Shown here piece by piece: positions 53,843 to 63,000 of a stretch of 64,000 bases of DNA (position 1 is its first letter; each line of letters opens with the position of its first letter). Source of the stretch: Opitutia bacterium ISCC 52. GTDB lineage: Bacteria > Verrucomicrobiota > Verrucomicrobiia > Opitutales > UBA2995. A model generated the notes under the pieces. The model was not told the origin of the DNA. It saw only the letters and a list, made by a program, of their open reading frames with translations, and searched no databases. Location: contig CP076040.1 of NCBI GenBank assembly GCA_014529675.2, forward strand, positions 1,612,001-1,676,000, in the 5' to 3' direction. The translations under genes and the position numbers were made by a program.

Positions 53843-55219
53843 TTATGCGACCATGTACTGTCTACCATCCTCATCACCGGACTGTTTTACCCAGTCTTTT
53901 AGATATGCGCGGTGATGATCGAGGGCAGCTTGATAGCGCTTATTTAAAGCCAGGTTATTCATTTCACCTGGATCCTTCTCCAGATCGACCAGTGATTCTC
54001 GAATGTCGCCGTCTTTGTAGACACAATATTTATAGCGGCTGCTTCGAATCATACGGGACCACAAATTTTCAGAGGCCACATAAGGGCGAGATTTGCTCAA
54101 ACCAGTGATATTGTTTCCGAGCATATGATTGGGTGCGGGAATACCGGCGTAGTGACAGAAGGTGGGCAGGATATCCAAAGTGATGTTTACCAAGCTGGAA
54201 TTGACGTGACCTTCTCTGACGGATTTTGGATAACGAATGATCAGTGGGACGTTAACCGATTCTTCGTACATGACTCCTTTGGATGCCAGTCCGTGGCTCG
54301 CGTCCATATCGCCGTGATCGCTTACAAAAAGAACCAAGGTGTTATCTTCCTGGCCGGACTCTTTTAGTCCTTGGAGGATTTGTCCAATATGGCCATCGAC
54401 TTCTTCGGTGAGTCGACAATAGATCCAACGATACATCCGCCATTCGCGCTCGTCGTAATCCTGTCGCATGAGTCGGCTGGGTGTCACTGCGGTGATTTTT
54501 CCGTTGGCTTGAATGGCGTCCGGTTCTTCCTCAGGGATCTTAAAATTGTCAGGGAGAGGAGGGAGCTTTTCAGTAGGAATCTTGGATGCCTCTTTATAGA
54601 GCTCATTTACATTCTTCATCATCTTCTCCCGCTTTTTGTATGCATTGTAAGCAAAGCAGATGTCGTGTGGGTTTATGAAGGAAGCGACGGCGAAGAAGGG
54701 CTTGTTGCGTTTCCGTTTAATGAAATCCACGGTCGCTCCTGGAAGTTTTGCTCGCTGGTCATTGTTAAACTCATCGTAGCCGGCTCTCTCAGGGACCAGA
54801 TCGGGGGTCATGTGGACCTTGCCTCCATAAAAAGTATCGTAGCCAGCCTCTTTCATCAACTGTCCCATGGACCCGTTTTTACCCGTCACCGACCTCGTAC
54901 TGGTCCCTTTGGAGGTCGCATTATCCAGAATGCCAAAGCGGCCTGCCATCATACCTGTTGCCATCCCGATGCGGCTGGGGCAGCACACCGGATTTCCAGC
55001 ATAAGCTTTCTCATGACGAGTGCCTCCAACTGCCAATTCGTCCAGGGCTGGTGTATTCAGCCAAGGGTTGCCCGTGCAGCTGAGCATGCGCGCATGCTGT
55101 TGATCGGTGATGATGAAAAGGATGTTGGGCTTATCTGAAGTCTGGGCAGGCAAGCTTCCTGTTACGGCGCTGCCTGCAACGGCTGCTCCGGTTGTTTTGA
55201 TAAAGGTGCGACGATTCAT
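53843..55219 (-). CDS. Tat-exported sulfatase (CCPSR)
   Basis: The ATG at 55219 (M-N-R-R-T-F-I-K) gives 458 residues with a twin-arginine signal; a longer frame to 55285 adds residues with no export signal and is rejected. S1 sulfatase blocks: NILFIITDQQHARMLSCTG, formylglycine motif C79-C-P-S-R, GKVHMTPD, and FVSDHGDMDASHG. The order fits iduronate/choline-sulfatase-like enzymes. Export through Tat would need cofactor modification before transport, which suits formylglycine made in the cytoplasm. It is the third sulfatase in the window, each with a different signal type. No operon partner is close. Confidence 0.9.
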   Translation of the reverse strand: MNRRTFIKTTGAAVAGSAVTGSLPAQTSDKPNILFIITDQQHARMLSCTGNPWLNTPALDELAVGGTRHEKAYAGNPVCCPSRIGMATGMMAGRFGILDNATSKGTSTRSVTGKNGSMGQLMKEAGYDTFYGGKVHMTPDLVPERAGYDEFNNDQRAKLPGATVDFIKRKRNKPFFAVASFINPHDICFAYNAYKKREKMMKNVNELYKEASKIPTEKLPPLPDNFKIPEEEPDAIQANGKITAVTPSRLMRQDYDEREWRMYRWIYCRLTEEVDGHIGQILQGLKESGQEDNTLVLFVSDHGDMDASHGLASKGVMYEESVNVPLIIRYPKSVREGHVNSSLVNITLDILPTFCHYAGIPAPNHMLGNNITGLSKSRPYVASENLWSRMIRSSRYKYCVYKDGDIRESLVDLEKDPGEMNNLALNKRYQAALDHHRAYLKDWVKQSGDEDGRQYMVA

Positions 55220-55683
55220 GGGGTAATTTTCTTTTGTATTCAATTCACACGCCAAGGTGGATTCAATCGATTCTCTCCAGCGCAATACAGTTTGATCTTA
55301 TTGCTAGTGCTAGTTTAGAAATTTAATAACCCACCGATCATTTCAAGGTGAAACATAAAAACATAAATGAAAATTTGTTTAAATTCTGACAAGAGAAATG
55401 AATCGTCGCCTTGTCAATGATCCAGAAATCACTTTCCGCCTTCATTAATCTCGAATTTACAACTCCGCCTTTAGGCAACCTTACACACGTCATGCTTCCT
55501 TCTTTATTTCACGACGGTGAGAGAAGTTCGTCTTTGCTATGCACGACAAGATGTGGAACGGAGAATCTATTACGCTTTGGGGTGTAGATCCCTGGAGCGG
55601 ATTTGAGCCATTGTAGCTCAAGTCCGATAGTTACCCTCTTGTGATCCCTTGACATCTCGGCATTGAAGCGAGCAAATACTCCT
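55220..55683. other. Intergenic region of 464 bp, no gene supported
   Basis: The left part is AT-rich and should hold the promoter of the leftward sulfatase. A frame of about 25 codons from an ATG at 55540 was seen but has no support. A palindrome near its right end is listed separately. Confidence 0.5.
55599..55625. promoter_or_regulatory. Candidate operator dyad upstream of the aldo/keto reductase operon
   Basis: GGATTTGAGC (55599-55608) and GCTCAAGTCC (55616-55625) are 10-bp arms with one G-U/mismatch, separated by 7 bases, 58 bp before the reductase ATG. The absence of a T tract argues against a terminator. The regulator is unknown. Confidence 0.35.
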
Positions 55684-56655
55684 ATGAGTAGTGATCTATC
55701 AAAACTTACACTCGGTTGTTGGGCTCTTGTTGGGGGAACGGAATGGGGGGATCAGGACGAAACGCTTTCGATCGATACCATCCATGCGGCCATCGATCAT
55801 GGAATTACTTCCCTGGATACGGCACCCATGTATGGAGGAGGAGCTTCTGAGCGGATTCTAGGTAAAGCTCTCAAAGGCAAGAGAGATCAGGTGTTTATCG
55901 CAGACAAGATATCCCCCGGTGTATCTAAAATAGCAGATGTGCAAAAAGCCTGTGACGAAAGCCTGGCATTGCTCCAGACCGATGTGATTAACCTCATGCA
56001 GGTTCATTGGCCGGACCATGATGTCCCGTTTGAGGAAACGATCGCTGCTCTCAAAGCTCTCCAGGAAGCAGGTAAAATCAAGCATGTTGGCGTATGTAAC
56101 TTTAGTGCGATTGATTTAAGAAAATGGATCTCCCTGGGAGGAGAAGTTTATTCGAATCAATTGCCATATTCACTCCTCAGTCGCGCTATTGAATTTGATA
56201 TCATTCCTCAGTGTTTGGAAAGCAAGGTGGGTGTTCTGGCCTACAGTCCCATTATGCAAGGTTTGCTTACAGGTAAGTTCAAGACGGCCGATGACGTTCC
56301 GGATGGCCGTGCTCGCTCACGTCACTTCAACACTGATCGTGCATTAGCACGGCACGGGGGTCCTGGTTGTGAGGAGGATACGTTTGTAGCCATTGCCGAA
56401 GTCGGCCGTATCGCTGAGGAAGTGGGTGCGTCGATGACGGAAGTTGCGATTGCCTGGGTAAGCCAACAAACTGGACTTGCTTCCACGATTATAGGCGCAC
56501 GTAATCCGGACCAAGTAAAAGAAAACGTAGGAGCGATGGAGCTTCACTTGAGCGAAGACATTTTAACAAGCCTTGCTGAGGTCACGGACACAGTTAAAAC
56601 ATTTTTAGGCCCCAATCCCGACCTTTGGTCACCTGAATCCCGATATGCTTTATGA
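55684..56655 (+). CDS. Aldo/keto reductase
   Basis: From the ATG at 55684 (a TTG at 55663 also opens the frame) the protein has 323 residues. It is an (alpha/beta)8 AKR with the catalytic tetrad visible: Asp and Tyr in SLDTAPMYGGGASE, Lys in FIADKIS and His in LMQVHWPD. Coenzyme-binding parts are VLAYSPIMQGLLTGKF and STIIGARNPDQVKEN. Such enzymes reduce or oxidise sugars and aldehydes with NADP(H), probably in the cytoplasm. It overlaps the alcohol dehydrogenase start by ATGA, so both act in the same pathway, perhaps sugar or polyol oxidation. The substrate is not known. Confidence 0.9.
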   Translation: MSSDLSKLTLGCWALVGGTEWGDQDETLSIDTIHAAIDHGITSLDTAPMYGGGASERILGKALKGKRDQVFIADKISPGVSKIADVQKACDESLALLQTDVINLMQVHWPDHDVPFEETIAALKALQEAGKIKHVGVCNFSAIDLRKWISLGGEVYSNQLPYSLLSRAIEFDIIPQCLESKVGVLAYSPIMQGLLTGKFKTADDVPDGRARSRHFNTDRALARHGGPGCEEDTFVAIAEVGRIAEEVGASMTEVAIAWVSQQTGLASTIIGARNPDQVKENVGAMELHLSEDILTSLAEVTDTVKTFLGPNPDLWSPESRYAL

Positions 56656-57671
56656 AAACGGTTATACTAAAACAACCTGGTGAATTTGTATTTGAGGAAA
56701 CTCCCGAAACGCCTCTGCCAGGTCCTGGCGAAGTGCGCGTGCGGGTGAAGCATGTCGGTATTTGTGGTACCGATATCCACGCCTATCATGGCAGGCAGCC
56801 GTTCTTTGATTATCCACGAATCACAGGTCATGAACTTGGAGTGATCACAGAGGCTCTGGGTGAAGGAGTTGAAGGCTTGGAAATTGGGCAGCGTTGTTCA
56901 ATTGAAGCGTATTTGGCTCAACCGGGAGACCTTGCATTCTCCAGAGGAAAAACCAATTGCACTTCGACCACTCAATGTATGGGCGTCCACGTGGATGGTG
57001 GCATGCGAGAACTGTTTATTGTTCCGGCCAACAAAATACATACCTCCTCTCTCAGTACGGAGCACCTGGCATTAGTTGAGATGCTCTGTATTGGAAATCA
57101 TGCGGTTGAACGAGCAACGCTCTTGGGTGATGAAACGATCGCTGTTATCGGAGCAGGACCTATCGGACTCGGCGCCATTCAGTTTGCGCGTCAGTCCGGA
57201 ACCAAGGTAGTCGCGGTGGATATTTCGGAAGAACGCTTGGCGAAATGTAAGGCGTCCTTTCCCGATGTCGAAACCTTGCAACTGACTCCTGGAGGTGAAT
57301 CTCTTTTGGAAGCGTACGTTAACCAGTTTAATGGGCGCCCGGAAGTCGTCATCGAATGTACCGGAAACAATCACTCTATGGAAGCGGCCATTCTACTGCC
57401 CGACTTTGGTGGCAGGTTGGTTTTTGTGGGCATCTATGATGGAGACATCAACTTCAATGATCCCGAGTTTCATAAACGCGAGTTGAGTTTGATCGGCTCG
57501 CGCAATGCTACCGCTAAGAATTTCAAAGATGTAATTGCCCAGCTAGAGGATGGTAGTGTGAATCCGGATACGTGGATTACGCATCATTGCACGGCAGAAG
57601 AATTCCCAGGGTTGATTGAAGAGTGGCTAAAGCCGGAGTCGGGCCTCGTGAAGGGGATTGTCTCCTTCTAG
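56652..57671 (+). CDS. Zinc-type medium-chain alcohol dehydrogenase, structural zinc site degraded
   Basis: This 339-residue MDR protein has the catalytic zinc ligands C38 (GICGTDIHAYHG) and H60-E61 (GHELGV), and the NAD(P)-binding fold VIGAGPIGLGAIQFARQSG with VVAVDISEERL. The loop that normally holds four cysteines for structural zinc reads CSIEAYLAQPGDLAFSRGKT and then NCTSTTQCMG, so the four-Cys pattern is lost. Some MDR enzymes naturally lack it. The gene resembles polyol/threonine-type dehydrogenases. The 4-bp overlap with the reductase gene shows an operon; a shared sugar or polyol pathway is likely. Confidence 0.88.
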   Translation: MKTVILKQPGEFVFEETPETPLPGPGEVRVRVKHVGICGTDIHAYHGRQPFFDYPRITGHELGVITEALGEGVEGLEIGQRCSIEAYLAQPGDLAFSRGKTNCTSTTQCMGVHVDGGMRELFIVPANKIHTSSLSTEHLALVEMLCIGNHAVERATLLGDETIAVIGAGPIGLGAIQFARQSGTKVVAVDISEERLAKCKASFPDVETLQLTPGGESLLEAYVNQFNGRPEVVIECTGNNHSMEAAILLPDFGGRLVFVGIYDGDINFNDPEFHKRELSLIGSRNATAKNFKDVIAQLEDGSVNPDTWITHHCTAEEFPGLIEEWLKPESGLVKGIVSF

Positions 57672-57700
57672 TGTGCCAATGGGATGGCACCGGCGTTAGC

Positions 57701-58270
57701 TTAGCTGCTGCTTGCTTCGAAAAAACGATTGAAGGCTGAATTTGAAGCCGACTCAATCCAGGACTTGTCGCCTGTCAACGCAGCGGCAGTCATGGCACCT
57801 TGAAGTGAGCAATAAATCCATCGTGCACTCTCTTTAAGCTCTTCTTCGGATTTTAGATGGTCAGGAACTGAAAGAGCTTTTGTAAGCCAATCAATATTGG
57901 CTCCAACGAAATCGATAACTGCGTTTTTTACCTTCTCAGGCATGACTTCCACGTCTTTTGAAAGCACTCCACAGAGGCAGGCTTGACCGGAATCTTCAAA
58001 GGCTTTTTGAAATACCTTACAGTAGAGACGTAGCTGATCTTTGGGAGTACTTTCGGAGGGTGAAGGTTCACCCAATGCAGTTAAAAAATTAAACGTGTAA
58101 CGGATGGCTACTGCTAGAGCCAGGTCTCCCTTCATCGGAAAGTGTTCGTGAATCTGTGGTAGTTCCAAGTTGAGTTCCTACGCGACTTCTCCCAAACTAA
58201 ACCCATTGTAGCCACCATCACGAATCATGGATTCAGCAGCGTCTACGATCTGGGTCCGGACCTGCTTCAT
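57701..58270 (-). pseudogene. TetR-family regulator gene with in-frame TAG
   Basis: From an ATG at 58270 the frame reads MKQVRTQIVDAAESMIRDGG and GFSLGEVA, then TAG (58178-58180), then ELNLELPQIHEHFPMKGDL. Together this is the DNA-binding HTH of a TetR/AcrR regulator, in which related proteins have Lys or Arg at the stop position. The remaining 155 residues form the ligand-binding helices. The product starting after the stop would lack the HTH. AAG to TAG is a possible single change. It is convergent with the alcohol dehydrogenase gene. Confidence 0.82.
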
Positions 58271-58336
58271 AGATGTATTCCTTAAGTTGACATTACACAA
58301 GCGGTTTCGAGTTACTTTTTAGGTAATTTGCGAGTG

Positions 58337-58462
58337 CTATTGTCCAAGATTGATCCAACCAATTGTTTTCTCTTCGGGAATGTGTTGTCGGTAACTATCC
58401 AGAAGATCCTCAAGCTCCCTAGCTTTCTTGGGAAAGTCATTATGCACGTTTGTACGTAACAT
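58337..58462 (-). pseudogene. Possible sulfatase C-terminal remnant cut by the RAYT element
   Basis: Forty-odd codons run leftward out of the RAYT element's left end: NDFPKKARELEDLLDSYRQ and then HIPEEKTIGWINLGQ before a stop. This resembles the last helix of S1 sulfatases, where the D-P-x-E region is followed by an amphipathic helix and a short tail. No other part of such a gene is present nearby. The assignment is tentative. Confidence 0.35.
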
Positions 58463-58464
58463 AT

Positions 58465-59512
58465 GGGGTCATACCTTCATTCTTAACAAAAATCACTTAA
58501 GCATCTTTCTTTATCTGGGTGGCACGGAAGCTGAGAGTAGAGTACCCTGGAGCGTGTTATCACGTTATCAACCGGGGTAATTTCCAATCCAACATCTTTT
58601 TATCCAAGGGTGCAGCAGAGGCGTTTGAAAGAACCTTGTTTCAAGCCTGCGAACGCTTTGGTTGGAAACTAAGTGCTTTTGTAATCATGAGCAACCACTT
58701 CCACTTAGCAGTGGAAACTCCGGAGCCGAATCTGAGCCTCGGTATGAAATGGCTGCAGGGTACTTGGGTGATGCGCAACAACCGGTTTCGGCGTCGGACC
58801 GGACGACCGTTTCAAGGCCGTTTTAAAGGGATCCTCCTCGAACCAGAAGCCCTTGCGCCTGTGACAAGCTATATTCATCTCAATCCTCAAAGAGCCGGTA
58901 TTGAATCGGTTGAGCAGATGGGGGAATACCGATGGAGCAGTTTGTGCTGGTATCTTAAAAAGCCTCGGCCGGGATTTCTGAATATGGATGCCGTGTTGTC
59001 TGCCATTGGTGGTATCAAGGATAGCAAGTATGCTCATAAAAAATACCTCAATTACCTGAAGTTTCTGGCCGAAAACGAACCTGAGAGGAAGGCCTTGGCC
59101 TTTGATGAATTGAGTAAGGGGTGGTGTTACGGATCTAAAGAGTTTAAGAAAGAGGCAATTTTGCAAATCAAGGAAAAGGGTGCCGATCTGGACCAATCTG
59201 GATTGTTGGGAATAGACTCAGGGAACATTCAGGAAGCTAAAGAGCTGCAGTGGGAATTGATGCTAAAGAAATTGGCGAGGGAGGCTGGAATCGAAATCCC
59301 CAAGTTGCCTGATAAGAAGTCTGCTCCCGACAAAGTGATTTTGGCTAGTTTGATGAAGGCGCGGAGTTCAGTCAGCAATGGTTGGCTAGCCGATCGATTA
59401 GAGATGGGGCGACCGGCATCAGTGAGTCAGTATGTTGGACGGTTGGAGTTGATAAAAGGCAAGGCGTGTAAGAAAAAGGAAAGAATTCTGTCAAGAATGA
59501 AGATATGACCCC
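58465..59512 (+). mobile_element. RAYT/IS200-like element with 24-bp terminal inverted repeats
   Basis: The left end GGGGTCATACCTTCATTCTT (58465-58484, continuing ACA after one base) is mirrored at 59489-59512, which ends GAATGAAGATATGACCCC; 22 of 24 positions match. The element is 1048 bp and holds a single transposase gene whose stop codon lies inside the right repeat. Its flanks are gene remnants on both sides, in keeping with insertion and later deletion. Confidence 0.75.
58519..59508 (+). CDS. REP-associated tyrosine transposase (RAYT, Y1 HUH family)
   Basis: This 329-residue protein begins at a GTG (M-A-R-K-L-R-V-E-Y-P-G) and has the Y1 transposase/RAYT core: YHVINRGNFQSNIF, the metal-binding HUH motif in MSNHFHLAVETP, and SYIHLNPQRAGI containing the probable catalytic Tyr. 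After about residue 180 there is an extra C-terminal domain with a predicted helix-turn-helix (MKARSSVSNGWLADRLEMG, ASVSQYVGRL) present in longer family members. Y1 enzymes cut and join single DNA strands at hairpins; RAYTs are linked to REP sequences. It could mobilise the hairpin repeats in this genome, but that is only an inference. Confidence 0.9.
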   Translation: MARKLRVEYPGACYHVINRGNFQSNIFLSKGAAEAFERTLFQACERFGWKLSAFVIMSNHFHLAVETPEPNLSLGMKWLQGTWVMRNNRFRRRTGRPFQGRFKGILLEPEALAPVTSYIHLNPQRAGIESVEQMGEYRWSSLCWYLKKPRPGFLNMDAVLSAIGGIKDSKYAHKKYLNYLKFLAENEPERKALAFDELSKGWCYGSKEFKKEAILQIKEKGADLDQSGLLGIDSGNIQEAKELQWELMLKKLAREAGIEIPKLPDKKSAPDKVILASLMKARSSVSNGWLADRLEMGRPASVSQYVGRLELIKGKACKKKERILSRMKI

Positions 59513-59542
59513 TGGAGGGCAAGATGACCCCTTGAGGGCAAG
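59505..59542. repeat. Two tandem 19-bp direct repeats at the RAYT right end
   Basis: ATGACCCCTGGAGGGCAAG (59505-59523) and ATGACCCCTTGAGGGCAAG (59524-59542) differ at one base. The first overlaps the right terminal repeat of the element, the second lies in the amidohydrolase remnant. They may mark the junction or duplicated target. Confidence 0.65.
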
Positions 59543-60035
59543 CAGACGAACTGCGTTTTTCCCTAGTATCTTTGCCTGTTCGGCTGCGGAGAGATAGGCG
59601 ATGTAGCCGCGAGCTCTTTTAAAGGCAGCACGGTAGGAATTGCCGGTGGCATCGGCGTTGAAACCGCCTCCGTAGATCATGCGATCGGGGCTATATTCAG
59701 CTACCAATCTTTTGATCACCGGAGTGATGTCTCGGTGGGGGAACTTATCCTGTGGTGGAATAGAGGAGAGTTTAATAATCGTGTTCGGTAATTGTCCCCA
59801 GCGCATAACCGTTTCATGTTCCTCCGGAGTTCACTGGAAGGGGCGACCCAGATGGTCGATGATCACCCTTGTCTCCTTGAACTCTTTGATAAGCGGCTCA
59901 AATCCAGGAGCATACCTTGGTTCCATGTGAATCTGGACTGCCAGTCCATGATCACTGGCCATTTGCCAGAGTTTGCGCAGTTCTGGTTTATCAAATGTCG
60001 TGTCCTGATAACTTCGTGCCTTCGTTAAAGCCTTC
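59524..60035 (-). pseudogene. Amidohydrolase-2 family remnant with in-frame TGA
   Basis: One frame encodes DKPELRKLWQMASDHGLAVQ, IHMEPRYAPGFE and VIIDHLGRPFQ, then TGA (59831-59833), then TPEEHETVMRWGQLPNTIIK, LVAEYSPDRMIYGGGFN and AEQAKILGKNAVRLL. This is the second half of a metal-dependent TIM-barrel hydrolase. The N-terminal half is absent: the frame overlaps the end of the PVC-cytochrome gene, so a deletion joined them. The C-terminus runs into the RAYT element. An in-frame stop, N-terminal loss and the element all mark it as dead. Confidence 0.85.
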
Positions 60036-63000
60036 CTCCGGGGAGAGGAACCTGCTCCGGGCTGGCCAAGTATTTGATCAGGTCGCTGACATCTTCAAGC
60101 GGTAGGGCATCAAAGAGGCCTGCTGGCATGAGGGACTGATTCAATTGTTGTCTTTCTACGATGTCCTTCGGCGAAATCTGAACGTAAGTGCCTCCGGGCA
60201 TGGCGACCGATATGCGTTCGGGAGTCTCTTCCTGAATCATGCCGCTGATTACGCGGCCATCCTTTAAGTTGAAGGTGTTGATCAGGTAGTCTTTGGAAAC
60301 CACGGCATTGGGTGCCAATACGTTTTCGAGGATGTAGTCCAGGTTCGCACGATTGGAACCGGTAAGATTGGGGCCAATATCTATGCCGCCTGCGAAGAGT
60401 TTGTGGCAAGTGCCGCAGGTGTTTTGGAATACTCTGCGGCCGCGTGAAGCATCTCCGTCAAAGAGGATTCCACGCGTTAGCTTTTCTTCCTTCCACATGT
60501 GAATGGCTGCTTCTAAATTCTCGACGTCTTTCACGTTATTGCGACTCCAATTGGATGAGATGAGTGATTGGATCTCCTCGTCTTCATAACGCTCCATTTG
60601 GTCCAGCAGTACGGGAGAGATGAGAGAGTCATCCACATCACCGCGATCTACCGCCTGCAACAATGCCAGGGTCATCTCCGGAGAAGAGGCGAGTGTATTG
60701 ATTGTTTGGTTACGCAATACTGGGAAGAGCTTTTTGACTTTCATGATAAGAGCCTCAGCTGTTTCCTTGCTTGGGAAAAACGCAAGGGTGACAATCGCAG
60801 CGTCCTGCATTTCCTTTTCGTTGATGAGTTTTCGCGAAATATTGGCCAGTTCTTCATCACCTCCTGCGAGGAGTAGTTCCATGGCGTTTACACGGTCCAT
60901 GTAGTCAGCCTTTTTGTCTGTAGCGATCTTGCGCCAGGTTGAGAATGTTTTCTTATCTCCAAAGCGGGTGCTGAGCTGGAAGATGTCGTCCTCGAGGATC
61001 TCGGCTTTCTTGGCGAGCGTTTCACCACGCTTTCGTGCTGCTTCCCAGCCTTCGGGGCGGTCAACTGGTGGCAGTTCTTTCAGGGCCAGGATTAACTGCT
61101 CAGCTCGTGTTTTGTAGCTTTGTGCGTTGGGAGCGTCTTTCAGTGTGGATACCAGAATATCGCGGCCTGCTTCCTTTACGGCGGCACGCCGGAAGATAAA
61201 GTTTTTCAACTTTGTCCAGCGAGTGTTCTCAGCCAAAGCCATAGCGCGTACCGGATATTCACCTACGAGCGGTTCCATGCCATACCAAAGCAGGTAGGGT
61301 AGGTTGACGTCATGCGAGTAACCATCGGGTTGTTTGAGTAAAGCTGCTGCGATGTTCCAACGTTGGTCAAGGGGCAAGCGTTGTAATAAGCTAGCCAGGT
61401 AACGAAGGGTTACCAGTTCGGTTTCCTCTTTGGCCAGGTCTTCAACGACGGATAGAGCTGAGGCGCTAAGTGCTTGTTTATCCTCTCCTAGGAATTGGAG
61501 CGCCCAGGCGCGGACGTATGGATCTTTATCCTGCAGCTGTGTCAGTAAATCGACCTCATCAACTAGCCCGCACACCCAGAGAGACCAGATGGCTTTGAGA
61601 CGGATGGCTTGGGGTTCTTCTTCTGAGGCCAAGGCTTGTAAGCCTACTTCCACAGTAGCTGTGTCCAGAATTCCGGCGTGTGCCCGTTCTTGCAGAATGC
61701 GTTGAGCTTGGCGGGCGTTAAAGGCGTTTACGTCAGTGAGTGTTTCGAGCAGTTCTGAGTCACTGAGCTTTGCAATATCTACACTGACTGGTTTCACATC
61801 ACCATACCGCACACGAAAGATACGGCCGTTGGTGCGATCCCAGATCTCTACGTTGCGGTGGTGGCAAGTTTGGGCATCGTGCCAGTCGGAGAAATAAAGG
61901 GCTCCATCGGGACCGAGCATCACGCCGACACCGATAAAATCGTGATCATTCGTAAACGTAAATCCGGGACGATGCTGAGCGGTATAGCCTGAGCCATTGG
62001 GGTTCATTGCTTCGCGAATAATCCGGTGGCCATGGAGATTATGGAAGTAGGCTTCGCCACGATAGTTCTCTGGGAAGGTATCAGCCAGATAGAGCGCCAG
62101 GCCAGCGTGAGCGTGACCTCCGCCCATTGCAGAGGTATCAGCTGGGGCAGGGGGGCGAAGGGCTTTATTTTCACGCCAGAATGCGTGCTCCGTGATCTCA
62201 CCGGCATAGTGCCTGTGATCGGCGATGGTATCAATGCTCTCAAAAATGTAGGGATTGAAATGCGAAGCTGAACCCTGCCGAATGTAGCGTCCACCTTGTA
62301 CCATATTGTAGAAGTGGGGGATCACACAGGCACTGATAAAGAAGTCGCCCTGTTCATTGAAATCCACGCCCCACGGATTACTGGTGCCGTAGGCAAATAC
62401 TTCGAACTCGTCCTTGGTCGGGTGATAGCGCCAAACACCGGCATTGAGCTTCGTGCGTTCGTCGTCAGTAGTTCCTGGTTTGCCCACATTGGAATGGGTG
62501 AAAACTCCGTGGGTTCCGTAGAGCCAGCCATCTGGGCCCCAGGTAAAACTATTCAATGTTTCGTGGGTGTCCTGTAGTCCCCAGCCGTCTAAGAGAATCT
62601 GAGGTTCGCTGTCAGGCACATCATCGCCGTCGGCATCAGGATAAAACAGGAAGTAAGGAGCGGCTCCTACGAACACTCCTCCAAAGCCTACTTCTAGACC
62701 ACTGGCTAAGTTGATGTTGTCGGCAAATACCTTGCGTGAGTCGAAGGTGCCATCGGCATTGGTGTCTTCAAAAATAAGAATACGGTCGGTACCCTGACCC
62801 TCAGGGGCACGACGAGGATAGGTGGTTCCTTCAATGACCCAGATACGACCTCTGGCATCGAAACACATTGCAATCGGTTGTACAAGATCCGGTTCCGCGG
62901 TGATGAGGTCTACCTCAAATCCTTCAGGGGCTTCCATGATCGATACTGACTCTTCAGGCGTTAAATCGATTCTGTACTTATCTTGGGATCGTCCCCCGGC

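Noticed and set aside
54371-55138. A 255-codon rightward open frame
   Set aside because: It is antisense to the Tat-exported sulfatase and its composition fits a shadow of that gene.
35741-59833. TGA codons inside genes as selenocysteine or a recoded sense codon
   Set aside because: TAA and TAG interrupt other genes in the same way, TGA ends intact genes (for example the gene at 4643-5758), and no Sec or suppressor tRNA was seen.
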